From assembly GCF_025154075.1 (NCBI RefSeq), contig NZ_JAOAMU010000004.1:186001-250000 (forward strand): a DNA stretch of 64,000 bases, written 5' to 3'. The notes beneath the pieces are model-generated. The model searched no databases and was not told the DNA's origin. It saw nothing but the letters and a program-made list of their open reading frames with translations. A program made the position numbers and the translations under genes. The DNA comes from Chryseobacterium herbae. Lineage in GTDB: Bacteria > Bacteroidota > Bacteroidia > Flavobacteriales > Weeksellaceae. Shown here one piece after another: positions 1 to 9,334 of this stretch (position 1 is the stretch's first letter; each line of letters begins with the position of its first letter).

Positions 1-332
1 CCACTTGTAGGAACCATTACTCTTGAACCGTCTACAAATCCTGACTTTGTCACTTTCACAAGGGCAAAGTTTTCCTTTACATCTGTGTTTTTAAAAGTAA
101 AAAAACCTTTGAAATTGGTTTGAGCTGTACTTGTTCCGATGGTTACGGTGGCTCCGATTACAGGATTTCCGCTGGTATCAAGTACTATTCCCTGAAAGTT
201 TCTTTGTACTGTGTTTCCAAAATTGAAATTAGATTCAGGGGTGGAGTTGTTGTCATCAATGTCTAAATATGTTTCACTTTTACATGAAAATATTAACAAT
301 AATAACAACAATAGAGGATAAAATTTTCTCAT
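1..332 (-). CDS. Lipoprotein with carboxypeptidase-regulatory-like domain (partial)
   Basis: The gene starts at 330-332 and runs off the left edge, so only the first 110 residues are visible. The N-terminus is a lipoprotein signal: a Leu-rich stretch ending in LIFSC, with Cys17 as the lipidated residue. After a short Asn/Asp-rich linker, residues 45-95 (QGIVLDTSGNPVIGATVTIG) match the start of a carboxypeptidase-regulatory-like beta-sandwich, a domain frequent in Bacteroidota surface proteins. The rest and the function cannot be seen. It is divergent from the receptor pair at 659. Confidence 0.75.
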   Translation of the reverse strand, partial: MRKFYPLLLLLLLIFSCKSETYLDIDDNNSTPESNFNFGNTVQRNFQGIVLDTSGNPVIGATVTIGTSTAQTNFKGFFTFKNTDVKENFALVKVTKSGFVDGSRVMVPTS

Positions 333-658
333 ATGTTATTAATTTTTGGTTTACACTAAATTAATCATAAAAAGGATACATCTGGCTTTTATTCAATTTT
401 TCATTCTAAATTTTTTAAATCTGATGAATTTTCAATCTTTGATGTAACAAAATTTCATATTGAATTGTCTAATTATGTAGAAAGTAAAAACAAGTTGAAT
501 TTTTAATTTGAAATTTTAACACCTGATAAACAGATAGTTAAATATAATTTAAAAACATTTTAAGTACTTTGTATTGCATGATACTGTTTTTATTACATAT
601 CTTTGTAATGTTAAATAATCATCCATACAAGCTATTAAACAACTAAAACAAAATAATT
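333..658. other. AT-rich divergent intergenic region
   Basis: This 326-bp gap separates the divergent lipoprotein and receptor genes. It is very AT-rich. Apart from the plus-strand promoter at its right end I see no gene, hairpin or repeat in it. Confidence 0.6.
574..605 (+). promoter_or_regulatory. Bacteroidota-type promoter for the tandem receptor genes
   Basis: A -7 box TATCTTTG (598-605) fits TAnnTTTG. A TTG lies 21 bases upstream at 574-576. Transcription would start near 612, giving a leader of about 47 bases before the ATG at 659. Confidence 0.6.
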
Positions 659-2914
659 ATGAAAACTCAGATTCTAATTGCCGCCTTATTTTTCAGCGGA
701 CTCGCAGCTGCCCAACAAGCAAAAGACACTCTGAAAGTAAAAAATATTGAAGCTGTCAATATTAAGAAACAGGTTTTCAAAAAACAAAGTGACCGTTTCG
801 TTTATGATGTAGCTTCTTCCCCGATTGCAAAGGGAACGAATACATTCAATCTTTTGAAACAGACTCCAATGATTTCCAGCATCGACGGAAAATCTCTGAA
901 GATCATGGGAAAATCTGATGTGGTCATTTACATCAACAATAAAAAATCCAATATGGATGCTGAAGCATTGATCGAAATGCTGAAAGGAACTCCATCTGAA
1001 GATATCCAGAAAATAGAAGTGATCACAACTCCAGGAAGTGAATATCAGGTAGAATCCAATGAAGGGGTTATCAATATTGTGATGAAAAAGAAGAAAAATG
1101 ACGGCTACAACGGAACATTGAAAATGAATAATGAGCAGGCGTACTACAACAATCCTTCTGCCGGAGCTTCTTTCAATTTCAGAAAAAATAAATGGTCTGT
1201 GAATTCAAACTTCAATACGGGAAGCTGGACAGACAGAGAAAGATATACTTTATCCAATGGAGATTCCACTTTCAGAAATGAGTCTTTCGGATTCAATTCT
1301 GATCCTAATAAAAATGTGGGTGGAAGCGTGAATATTGATTATGAGCTTAATAAAAATCACAGTTTAGGATTTACCTACAACATGCGATATAATAAAAGTT
1401 TTAATTCAATTCTTGATGTTACAAACTGGCAAAACGGAGCGCTTACCAACAGGACTGTAAACAATGAAAATGCACAGACAAGAAACCACTCTTTCAATTT
1501 AAATTACGAAATAAAAACAGATTCTATCGGAAGCAAACTTACCTCTAACGTTTCTTATTTATGGTTCAACAGGGATAAAATGAGTACCAACGAAAGTTTT
1601 CCATTAAATACTGATCCTGACAATAAATACAGTGCATTACAGCAATCTGTTCCACAGATCATTAATAATTATGCCGCGAATATCGACTATCTGAAAAAAA
1701 CGGCTAAAGGCAGCACATGGTTAATGGGAGTAAGCTACAACCACACGAATACGGATAATGACACGAGACAGGACAAGATCATTAACAATGCAATCATCAA
1801 TGACGCCAATCAGACCAATCACTTCATTTATAAGGAAAGAATCCTAGGCGCTTATATTACGTATGAAAGAAAACTAAGTGATAAATTTTCAGGAAAAATA
1901 GGAACGCGCTATGAGATGACCAGAAGTAATGGTGAGATTCTTGGAAAGACTGGTTTTGACAGAAATTACAACAACCTATTGCCTTATCTTAACCTGAACT
2001 ACGCCATCAGTTCTGATCATAATCTTACTTATAGTTTCTCCAGCAGAATCAGAAGACCAAGGTTCTGGGAACTGAATCCGTCTAGAACTTATTTCACGCC
2101 TAATAATTATACGCAGAACAATCCATTCGTACTGGCTTCTAAGTTTTACAACCAGGAAATCAGCTATATGTACAAAAATGCATTTTTTGCCAACCTGAGT
2201 TTCAATTATGTAGAAGATGCATCGAACCAGATTCCGCTTCAGGGAAGTGTAACCGGACCTAAAAAAGATGAAAACGGAGATATTGTATATGATTCTAGTG
2301 GACACGCAGAAATAGCCACCACAAAATTCTTGAGATATATCAGAACCAATTATGGTAATAACAAACAGTTTGGACTGACCTTAGGAATGAACAAATCATG
2401 GTTCAAAGAAATCTGGACGACCAATTATTCTGTGAATTTAGGATACAATATCTACAGCGGAAAGGTGTCGGAAGACCCTACTACAGTTCCGGATCCGCTT
2501 TATACGGAAGTCGTTGAACCTTATGTAATCAATTTCAAAAACTTCAACATCTCAGGGAATATTAACAACAACATCCGTCTTTCTTCCAATAAAGACTGGT
2601 TCCTGGGAGTGAATTACTATTACGGCAGTAAAGTGAAAATTGAAAGCGGAACATTGGGTGTAAGACAGAGCTTTGATGTGAGCTTAAAGAAAATCATGGG
2701 CAACTGGACATTTGTAGCAGAAGTATATGATGTCTTTAATCAAAATTATAACAGCATTCAGGGGATACAGCCTAACGGAAGTTACAATAACGTGATCAAC
2801 TTCGAATATCCAAGAATTCTGAACATCGGAGTGACCTACAATTTTGGGAACCAGAAACTGAAAAAGGCAAGAGAAATAAAATCTGCCAACGATGCTATAA
2901 AATCAAGGACTTAA
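659..2914 (+). CDS. Outer-membrane beta-barrel receptor, TonB-dependent-receptor-like (copy 1)
   Basis: 751 aa. Residues 1-19 form a signal peptide cleaved near AAAQQ. Residues 40-150 form a plug-like region (FKKQSDRFVYDV, then YINNKKSNMDAEALIEML and VESNEGVINIVMKKK). The remainder is a 14- to 22-strand type barrel rich in alternating aromatic residues, as in the outer membrane beta-barrel family related to TonB-dependent receptors. There is no N-terminal STN or carboxypeptidase-like domain. The barrel ends in VTYNFGNQK and carries a basic tail of about 20 residues instead of a terminal Phe. It sits 72 bp before a paralogue of the same length and is probably co-transcribed with it. The substrate is unknown. 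Confidence 0.85.
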   Translation: MKTQILIAALFFSGLAAAQQAKDTLKVKNIEAVNIKKQVFKKQSDRFVYDVASSPIAKGTNTFNLLKQTPMISSIDGKSLKIMGKSDVVIYINNKKSNMDAEALIEMLKGTPSEDIQKIEVITTPGSEYQVESNEGVINIVMKKKKNDGYNGTLKMNNEQAYYNNPSAGASFNFRKNKWSVNSNFNTGSWTDRERYTLSNGDSTFRNESFGFNSDPNKNVGGSVNIDYELNKNHSLGFTYNMRYNKSFNSILDVTNWQNGALTNRTVNNENAQTRNHSFNLNYEIKTDSIGSKLTSNVSYLWFNRDKMSTNESFPLNTDPDNKYSALQQSVPQIINNYAANIDYLKKTAKGSTWLMGVSYNHTNTDNDTRQDKIINNAIINDANQTNHFIYKERILGAYITYERKLSDKFSGKIGTRYEMTRSNGEILGKTGFDRNYNNLLPYLNLNYAISSDHNLTYSFSSRIRRPRFWELNPSRTYFTPNNYTQNNPFVLASKFYNQEISYMYKNAFFANLSFNYVEDASNQIPLQGSVTGPKKDENGDIVYDSSGHAEIATTKFLRYIRTNYGNNKQFGLTLGMNKSWFKEIWTTNYSVNLGYNIYSGKVSEDPTTVPDPLYTEVVEPYVINFKNFNISGNINNNIRLSSNKDWFLGVNYYYGSKVKIESGTLGVRQSFDVSLKKIMGNWTFVAEVYDVFNQNYNSIQGIQPNGSYNNVINFEYPRILNIGVTYNFGNQKLKKAREIKSANDAIKSRT

Positions 2915-2986
2915 TCAGTCGACCGCAAAAATAAAAACAACCACAAACCACATCCGTTCCACAACGGCACTTAAATAAGAATAATC

Positions 2987-5242
2987 ATGAAAAAGATCAT
3001 TATACTGGCAGCAGCTATATCAGGAAGCATCGTTTTTGCTCAGGAAAAGAAATCCGATACGGTAAAAGCAAAATCTATCGAAGGAATCACACTTACGAAG
3101 CAGGTTTTCAAAAAGCAGAGCGACCGTTTTGTCTATGATGTTGCCGCTTCACCGGTGGCCAAAGGAAATACCACTTTCGACCTGTTGAAACAGACTCCCC
3201 TACTTTCTTCAACAGACGATAAAACACTGAAGATTGCAGGAAAAAACAATGCTCTGATCTATATCAACGGAAGAAAAACCAATATGGATGCAGAATCTCT
3301 GGTACAGCTACTGAAAAGTACCCCGGCAGAAAACATTCAGAAAATTGAAGTTATCACCGTTCCTGGCAGTGAATATCAGGTAGAATCTTCAGATGGAATC
3401 ATCAACATCGTGATGAAGAAAAAACTGAGCGACGGTCTGAACGGAAACATGAGGATGAGTAATATGCAGAATAAATTCAATGGTTCCAGCGCTTCACTTT
3501 CTCTGAATTACAGAAAGGATAAACTGGGAATCAGCGGAAATATTTTTACGGGAGAAAACATTCAGGCTCAATCGTATGTTTTAAGAAACGGAACCAGTTT
3601 AATTTCCAATGAATCCGTTGGTGACATCAATGACCCAAATAAAAATCTTGGGGGATATTTAAATTTCGATTATCAATTAACGGATAACAGTAATTTAGCG
3701 CTTACTTGGAATTCATGGTACAACAAAAGTAATGACTCAACGGTAGATTTACTGAATACATTAAGTAACTATAATGCTGACGGAAGTTTTAAATCAAGTG
3801 AACAAAATAAGTCTCAAAATAGAGAAGATGCGCATTATTACAACAATTCCCTGAACTTAAACTATGAATTAAAAACAGACTCTCTGGGCAGTAAATTGAA
3901 TGTGAATGCAGCTTATCTGAACTACAGAAGATTTCAGTTTTCCGATAACAGGACTTTAGTTCCGGGAACTTTAAATGACTTTTCATTATTACGTCAAAAA
4001 ATTACCCAGGACATTCCTCAGGTCATCAATAACTTTTCAGGGACGGTAGATTATATTCAGAAGTTTAAAAATGATTTCACTGCTTCTCTAGGCGGGAATT
4101 TCAATAAAACGAAAACAGATAATGATACCAAAAATTATAGCTATTCCTACAATGGAAACGGAAATCTTATTGCTACAAAACCCGATTTCAATCACTTTAT
4201 CTATGATGAAAGTATTTATGGGGTGTATTTAACTCTTGAAAAAAAGTTTTCCGATAAACTTTCAGGAAAAGTAGGTGCAAGATATGAAATCACCAAAAGC
4301 TTAGGAACATCTGACAATCCACAGAACACAGAAGCCCCATATCAGGAGATTGAAAGAAATTACAATAACTTCCTGCCTTATTTAAGCTTCAATTATACCA
4401 TTAATGACAAGAATAACATCTCATACGCCTTTTCAAGCAGAATGCGCAGACCGAGCTTCTGGGAATTAAATCCGGTAAAGAACATCCTTACTCAGGATAA
4501 TTACACTCAGAATAATCCATTTGTAAAGTCATCTTCTACATATAATCAGGAGCTAACGTATATGTTTAAAAGTTCATACTTTTTAATCTTAAACCACTCG
4601 TATTTCAAGGACATTATTACTCAGGTTCCTTTACAGAGAGAGATCGTAAGAGATGGTGTTGCCTACAGACAATTAGCTTATATCAGAACCAACTTCGGTG
4701 ACAAGCAGGAAATGTCTGCCATGCTGGGAATGCAGAAAACATTTTTCAAGCAGTATCTGACAACGAACTTTAATATCGGTGTTCAGCATAATATCAATAA
4801 CGGAACATTGAATACGGATCCAACGACAGGACAGGTTTTTGATACCTATATCAATAAAACCAAATCTACCAGTATGGTGATTCAATCGAACAACACGATC
4901 CGTCTGGACAAAAAGAAAACGTGGTTTCTGGGGGTCAACTATTTCTACGTAGACAAACAGCAGATCGAGCTGGGAATGTTGAAAAACCTGATGAGTTTAG
5001 ATCTGAGCATCAAGAAAAACTGGAACGACTGGACTTTCTCTCTTAATGTAACAGACGTTTTAAGAACCAATGTTGTAGAAATTGAAGATTATCAGTCATC
5101 AGGGAACTATAATTATGTGAAAAACGATCAGTTCAGACGTGGAATGACATTCAGTATTGTGTACAACTTCGGAAATCAGAAAGTGAAAAAAGTAAGAGAC
5201 ATCGAAGGGGCATCAGATGCCATTAAAAGCAGAACAAGATAA
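2987..5242 (+). CDS. Outer-membrane beta-barrel receptor, TonB-dependent-receptor-like (copy 2)
   Basis: 751 aa, the same length as its upstream neighbour and clearly paralogous along the whole length. Shared blocks include FKKQSDRFVYDVA, NNFLPYL/NNLLPYL, SSRMRRPSFWELNP versus SSRIRRPRFWELNP, and a C-terminal DAIKSRT tail. It has a signal peptide (residues 1-18, cleaved near VFAQ), a plug-like region and a long barrel. An intrinsic terminator follows at 5279. The pair looks like an old tandem duplication; different ligand specificity is likely but not visible. Confidence 0.85.
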   Translation: MKKIIILAAAISGSIVFAQEKKSDTVKAKSIEGITLTKQVFKKQSDRFVYDVAASPVAKGNTTFDLLKQTPLLSSTDDKTLKIAGKNNALIYINGRKTNMDAESLVQLLKSTPAENIQKIEVITVPGSEYQVESSDGIINIVMKKKLSDGLNGNMRMSNMQNKFNGSSASLSLNYRKDKLGISGNIFTGENIQAQSYVLRNGTSLISNESVGDINDPNKNLGGYLNFDYQLTDNSNLALTWNSWYNKSNDSTVDLLNTLSNYNADGSFKSSEQNKSQNREDAHYYNNSLNLNYELKTDSLGSKLNVNAAYLNYRRFQFSDNRTLVPGTLNDFSLLRQKITQDIPQVINNFSGTVDYIQKFKNDFTASLGGNFNKTKTDNDTKNYSYSYNGNGNLIATKPDFNHFIYDESIYGVYLTLEKKFSDKLSGKVGARYEITKSLGTSDNPQNTEAPYQEIERNYNNFLPYLSFNYTINDKNNISYAFSSRMRRPSFWELNPVKNILTQDNYTQNNPFVKSSSTYNQELTYMFKSSYFLILNHSYFKDIITQVPLQREIVRDGVAYRQLAYIRTNFGDKQEMSAMLGMQKTFFKQYLTTNFNIGVQHNINNGTLNTDPTTGQVFDTYINKTKSTSMVIQSNNTIRLDKKKTWFLGVNYFYVDKQQIELGMLKNLMSLDLSIKKNWNDWTFSLNVTDVLRTNVVEIEDYQSSGNYNYVKNDQFRRGMTFSIVYNFGNQKVKKVRDIEGASDAIKSRTR

Positions 5243-5278
5243 GAGACTATCTTTCTTCATATTAACTATTTTTGTGGT

Positions 5279-5306
5279 AACCCGCCGGTATTTCAGGCGG
5301 GTTTTT
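5279..5306 (+). terminator. Intrinsic terminator of the receptor pair
   Basis: The stem CCCGCC (5281-5286) pairs with GGCGGG (5296-5301), extended by AA/TT, and is followed by five T. It lies 36 bp after the stop at 5242. Confidence 0.85.
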
Positions 5307-5355
5307 ACTGATGATTAATCTATTAACCTGAGTTCGGGATAAGACATTTGTTTTA

Positions 5356-5390
5356 GATTTCAGACATCAGATTTCAGATATGAGACTTTT
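5356..5390 (+). repeat. Heptamer array H1
   Basis: Five consecutive 7-base units on the plus strand: GATTTCA, GACATCA, GATTTCA, GATATGA, GACTTTT. It faces the minus-strand array at 5644-5734, with a dispersed repeat (5485-5582) in between. Confidence 0.7.
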
Positions 5391-5484
5391 TTTGTGAATT
5401 TTAGCAGCTCATAACTTTGGGAGAGGTAAACTTTTTTGACGCAAAGAAATTGATTATCCTATTGATTAGGGGAAGCAAAGGCGG

Positions 5485-5582
5485 AATCAATTTCATTGAT
5501 TCGATTAAGCGGATGTTTTATGCTGATAGCTTTACCAGTGACGCAGTCGCAGTCTTTGCCTTCCTCAAAACTAAACGTTAAC
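5485..5582 (-). repeat. Dispersed intergenic repeat, family A, copy 1
   Basis: Read on the minus strand, this stretch aligns with 52645-52735 over about 95 bases. Shared segments are GTTAACGTTTA, TTTTGAGGAAGG, GCGTCACTG and CGCTTAATCGAATCAATGAA. Copy 1 carries about 8 extra bases in the middle. No ORF. It is non-coding and lies between converging genes. Confidence 0.8.
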
Positions 5583-5643
5583 AAAATGAAGCTTTACGTG
5601 GGAAAAAAAAAGCTTCCCTAAGTTTTGCAGGTGATACCATATA

Positions 5644-5734
5644 ATTTCAAATCCCAAATTCCGTATTTCTTACCCTTGAAACTTATAACTCATCATTTAA
5701 AACTCATAATTCGCTCAAACCCGTACTCCGTAAC
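5644..5734 (-). repeat. Heptamer array H11
   Basis: Seven-base periodicity is visible across about 13 units. On the plus strand it reads ATTTCAA, ATCCCAA, ATTCCGT, ATTTCTT; AACTTAT, AACTCAT and again AACTCAT 14 bases on; CCGTA twice 7 bases apart. The G-rich strand is minus, so it points toward array H1. A 66-codon ORF over this region is a by-product of the array. Confidence 0.65.
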
Positions 5735-5787
5735 TTTCGGTACCTCAATCTTAATTTTCTTATCACGAACTCAGATTAATTATATTT

Positions 5788-8121
5788 TTAAAATTTATAA
5801 GCAATGCTTCCCAGAACCTGTGTAGGATTTTGTGGCGTCAATCTTACAGACCAGGTTTTTTCATTCGTTAAATTATTCACTTTAATTCCTGCTCTGAAAT
5901 TTTTGTGATCATAAAATAAAGTAGCATCCAAAGTGGTGTATGCAGGTATGATCACTTTTGCCGTCGTAGTATTGGTTTGGAAAGAATGATTTCCTTTATT
6001 TCCACCGAAACCAATTCCCAAGCCTTTCAGCTGTCCGCTCATCATCTGATAGCTCATCCAAAGGTTATATAAATTGGAAGGCCCTGAAAGTGCAGGACGC
6101 AGCCCGTCTACCTTTGCATCAGCTTTTATCATTTTGCTGTCGTTGTATGCATATCCCGCGATGATATTAAACCCTTTTACAGGATTGGCTGTAAATTCCA
6201 CTTCGAAACCTTTGCTTCTCTGACCTCCGTCCTGAATAGAAAACAAAGAATTCACAGGATCCTGACGCACCATATTTTTAACATCAATATCATAATAACT
6301 GATCGTTCCTACAAGTCTGTGCCCAAATAAGTCTCCTTTCACTCCAAATTCCTTCTGATTGGCTTGTTCAGGTTTAAAAGTATTTCCGGAAATATCAGAT
6401 CCGCCTTTATTCGTAAATCCGTTCATATAATTTCCGAAAACCGAAACTTTATCCTTGATCACTTCATACACTAATCCGAATTTGGGAGAAAAGTTCGTCT
6501 GCCAATAATCTCCGGTCGTTATATTCTGAGCAATATTGGTCACGCCCATATTCTGATAACGGTCTGCTCTTAAGCTTACCATCGCCAGAAAACGGTCTGT
6601 AATATTGAAAACATCCGATACATAAACGGCATAGCTGTTATCTCCGTTCTTTTCAATCCTCGGAGTTCCTGATGCTGCTAGATTATTAATGGCATCCTGA
6701 TTAACAGCATAAGGCGCAGTTCCTGTAAAATCAAAAGGAGCCCCGTTGATGGTTACTCTGTCAAAACTGTTGGCGTTGTTGTAATAGTCCAAACCAACGA
6801 TCATTCTGTTTCGGTGTCCTAAAATCTGGAAATCTCCGATAAAGTTCTGCTGGATGTTGGTGGCAATGAAATTGGTATTTCCTTTCATTACCTGTAATCT
6901 TGCCATGGTATCTGAAGTTCCATTAATAGCGGTAATATAGCCATCGATGGTAGATTTTGCACGCGATACAAGAGTCTGTGAAGTCCAGCTGTCAGAGATT
7001 TTATAGTTCATCTGAGCAAAAATGTTCATCATTTCTGTTTCATACGGAATGCCGTTGCTTCCGAAAAGTCTGTTGTATGGGAATCCCATATCTGCGATGG
7101 ACTGTACTTTATTACTTCCAAGGAAAGGATTGAATCTTACTACAGATGTCGCTTTTTCATGACCGTATTCAATATCGAATAAAAGAGAAAGTCTGTCATT
7201 GATCTGATACGAAATAGAGGGAGCAATAGAAATCGCGTTGCTGAAACCCAGATCCTGGAAACTCTTTTGAAAAGTAGTCGCTCCGTTTAATCTGAAAAGA
7301 ACTGTTTTATCCTTATTCACGGGTGTGTTTACATCCACTGTAAACCTGTTATAATTCCAGTTTCCGGCTGTGAAAGATACTTCCCCTCCAAAACCGTTGT
7401 ATGGTTTTTTCGTCACCCTGTTAAATAAACCTCCATACGTAGAAAGATTGGAACCGAATAATGTAGCAGAAGGTCCTTTGATAGCCTCAATTTTTTCAAG
7501 ATTGGCCGGATCGATTGTCGTATAAGCAAATCCTGAAATTCCGTTTCTCACCATAGGCTCTGTAGTAAATCCGCGGGAAAGAAACGTCACACGCCCTTGA
7601 TTAGCCAGCATTGGAATACCAGCACCAGGAATATTTTTGGAAATGCTTCCCAGATTCACTGCAATCTGTTCCTGGATCAGTTCTTTAGGAACGCTGATAT
7701 AAACCTGAGGAGTTTCTATATTTTTTAAAGGAAGCTTCGATACATAAGGGCTTTCCTTTTTAGAAAACTTGTTAGTAACAGTAGACAATGTAATTTCCTG
7801 TATCGCGGAGATATTTTCTTTTTCGAGTTGATAATTCACCACAGCAGGTTCATTTTGTACGACCTTTACTTCAATAGTTTTTTCTGCTGAACCAATCACC
7901 TGGATTCTAATGTGATAATCACCGTTGGTAAGATGTTCAAAGCTGAATTTTCCGTCCTGATCGGTAAGTGTGTGCTTATTGATCTCCACCAGTTCCACCG
8001 TTGCTTCACGGAGCACTTCCCCGTTGTGTTGTTTCAGAACCCCGGATATATTCCCCGAGTTCTGGGCAAGGGCCCATCCTAAACCTCCGAAAAGGAAGAC
8101 TATAGTAACTATAAATTTCAT
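5788..8121 (-). CDS. TonB-dependent siderophore-type receptor
   Basis: 777 aa. Signal peptide 1-19 (cleaved near ALAQ). Residues 24-92 are a carboxypeptidase-regulatory-like domain (GNISGVLKQHNGEVLREATV). Residues 125-235 are the plug, with KGPSATLFGSN and YGGLFNRVTKKP as typical motifs. A 22-strand-type barrel follows and ends in the canonical terminal Phe (IAYKF). Plug and barrel spacing match ferrisiderophore receptors (FhuA/FhuE/FoxA-like). It would import a ferric siderophore across the outer membrane with TonB-ExbBD, which are not encoded here. The gene is monocistronic, divergent from the hydrolase at 8348. The exact ligand is not predictable. Confidence 0.87.
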   Translation of the reverse strand: MKFIVTIVFLFGGLGWALAQNSGNISGVLKQHNGEVLREATVELVEINKHTLTDQDGKFSFEHLTNGDYHIRIQVIGSAEKTIEVKVVQNEPAVVNYQLEKENISAIQEITLSTVTNKFSKKESPYVSKLPLKNIETPQVYISVPKELIQEQIAVNLGSISKNIPGAGIPMLANQGRVTFLSRGFTTEPMVRNGISGFAYTTIDPANLEKIEAIKGPSATLFGSNLSTYGGLFNRVTKKPYNGFGGEVSFTAGNWNYNRFTVDVNTPVNKDKTVLFRLNGATTFQKSFQDLGFSNAISIAPSISYQINDRLSLLFDIEYGHEKATSVVRFNPFLGSNKVQSIADMGFPYNRLFGSNGIPYETEMMNIFAQMNYKISDSWTSQTLVSRAKSTIDGYITAINGTSDTMARLQVMKGNTNFIATNIQQNFIGDFQILGHRNRMIVGLDYYNNANSFDRVTINGAPFDFTGTAPYAVNQDAINNLAASGTPRIEKNGDNSYAVYVSDVFNITDRFLAMVSLRADRYQNMGVTNIAQNITTGDYWQTNFSPKFGLVYEVIKDKVSVFGNYMNGFTNKGGSDISGNTFKPEQANQKEFGVKGDLFGHRLVGTISYYDIDVKNMVRQDPVNSLFSIQDGGQRSKGFEVEFTANPVKGFNIIAGYAYNDSKMIKADAKVDGLRPALSGPSNLYNLWMSYQMMSGQLKGLGIGFGGNKGNHSFQTNTTTAKVIIPAYTTLDATLFYDHKNFRAGIKVNNLTNEKTWSVRLTPQNPTQVLGSIAYKF

Positions 8122-8141
8122 TCAGTAAATTTTTTCAGATG

Positions 8142-8149
8142 CAAATCTA
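8142..8149 (-). promoter_or_regulatory. -7 box upstream of the siderophore-type receptor
   Basis: TAGATTTG on the minus strand, 21 bases before the ATG at 8121, fits TAnnTTTG. The -33 region is only a T-rich stretch. I found no convincing Fur-type operator nearby. Confidence 0.45.
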
Positions 8150-8347
8150 TCGCTTTATTTATACTAAGTAAAAATAATAATTCCCTTTATTGATTAAAAT
8201 CATATGAAAGATAAATCAGGATAACTCTAAAATTTCGATTTTATCACTTGACTTCCATTCAAAATATAACTCACACACAGTATGAAAATTATCGTTTATA
8301 TTTCATATCTTAAATTCAGAAATGTCTAATCTTTAACCTTTTTTCAA

Positions 8348-9211
8348 TTGATGAAAAATTATATGATCCCTATTGTGAAATGCCTGGTCATTGTACTTCT
8401 TATTTTCAGCTGTAAAGAAAAGACAGTGAAGCTGGGAAAAAACATCAGTTTCCAGAAAGAGGAAAACGTTTATTACGGAAATGATCGCGAGCAGGTGATG
8501 GACCTTTATTTACCTCATCAGGAACCTTCAAAAAGGAAAGATGTTTTCATCATTATTCATGGCGGAGGCTGGCGCGGTGGAGATAAGTCACAACTGACCT
8601 TCTTTACCCTTTCGATGATGAAAAAATTTCCGGATTATATTTTCGTCAATCTCAATTACAGACTCGCAACCGCTACAAGTTCCGGGATTCCCAACCAAAC
8701 GAATGATATTGAAAATGCAGTCCAATATATAGAGAAAAAACTGAAGTATCATCCTAAGTTCATCCTGCTTGGAAACAGTGCCGGTGCTCATTTATCAATG
8801 TTGTATGCTTATCATTTTGATGCTAAAAAAAGAGTAAAAGCTGTGGTGAATATTGTAGGACCCTCTGATTTATCAGATCCGGGCTTTGAAAAATATGTGG
8901 ATTATTCATTTGTCAAAAACTATCTGGTCAATCCCAAAGCAGTTGCTCCCGGGATGTCTGCAACCTCTTTTGCAAGTCCGATCAACTGGGTGGATTCTGC
9001 TTCTGTTCCTACGCTCTCCTATTATGGAAACAGAGATCAGGTTATTCCTTTATCTCAAAAGAGAAGACTGGATTCTGTTTTCACTCAAAACAAGGTAAGC
9101 CACGAAAGCTATGAATTTAACGGCGGGCATCTGGATTGGGACAAAGCGCCTAATGATCAGTTTTTGATTGATAAAATTGCTGTTTTTCTCAAACAGTCTG
9201 TTACATTATAA
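8348..9211 (+). CDS. Alpha/beta hydrolase lipoprotein (carboxylesterase-like)
   Basis: 287 aa. A lipoprotein signal ends in LIFSC with Cys22 as the lipidation site. The fold is an alpha/beta hydrolase of the esterase/lipase (BD-FAE, kynurenine formamidase-like) type: oxyanion-hole motif HGGGW at 71-75, nucleophile elbow GNSAG with Ser144, and likely Asp230 (YGNRD) and His261 (GGH) completing the triad. It should hydrolyse a carboxyl ester at the cell envelope; the substrate is unknown. It stands alone, divergent from the receptor at 5788. Confidence 0.82.
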   Translation: MMKNYMIPIVKCLVIVLLIFSCKEKTVKLGKNISFQKEENVYYGNDREQVMDLYLPHQEPSKRKDVFIIIHGGGWRGGDKSQLTFFTLSMMKKFPDYIFVNLNYRLATATSSGIPNQTNDIENAVQYIEKKLKYHPKFILLGNSAGAHLSMLYAYHFDAKKRVKAVVNIVGPSDLSDPGFEKYVDYSFVKNYLVNPKAVAPGMSATSFASPINWVDSASVPTLSYYGNRDQVIPLSQKRRLDSVFTQNKVSHESYEFNGGHLDWDKAPNDQFLIDKIAVFLKQSVTL

Positions 9212-9334
9212 AAACTCCCGCACTTATGAATTATATTTCTATATTTACAGACCTTTTTTAACCATTATTATTGTTTAATCAATGTAATGATTAAATAAAA
9301 TCTCAGAATTTCCACATAGGTTTATAGTAAAAAT

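Noticed and set aside
5625..5825. 66-codon ORF downstream of the receptor pair
   Set aside because: It lies over a heptamer array and overlaps the end of the convergent receptor gene; no signal, motif or promoter.
8122..8347. Fur-type operator before the siderophore receptor
   Set aside because: AT-rich words resemble GATAAT only by chance; no complete inverted repeat was found.
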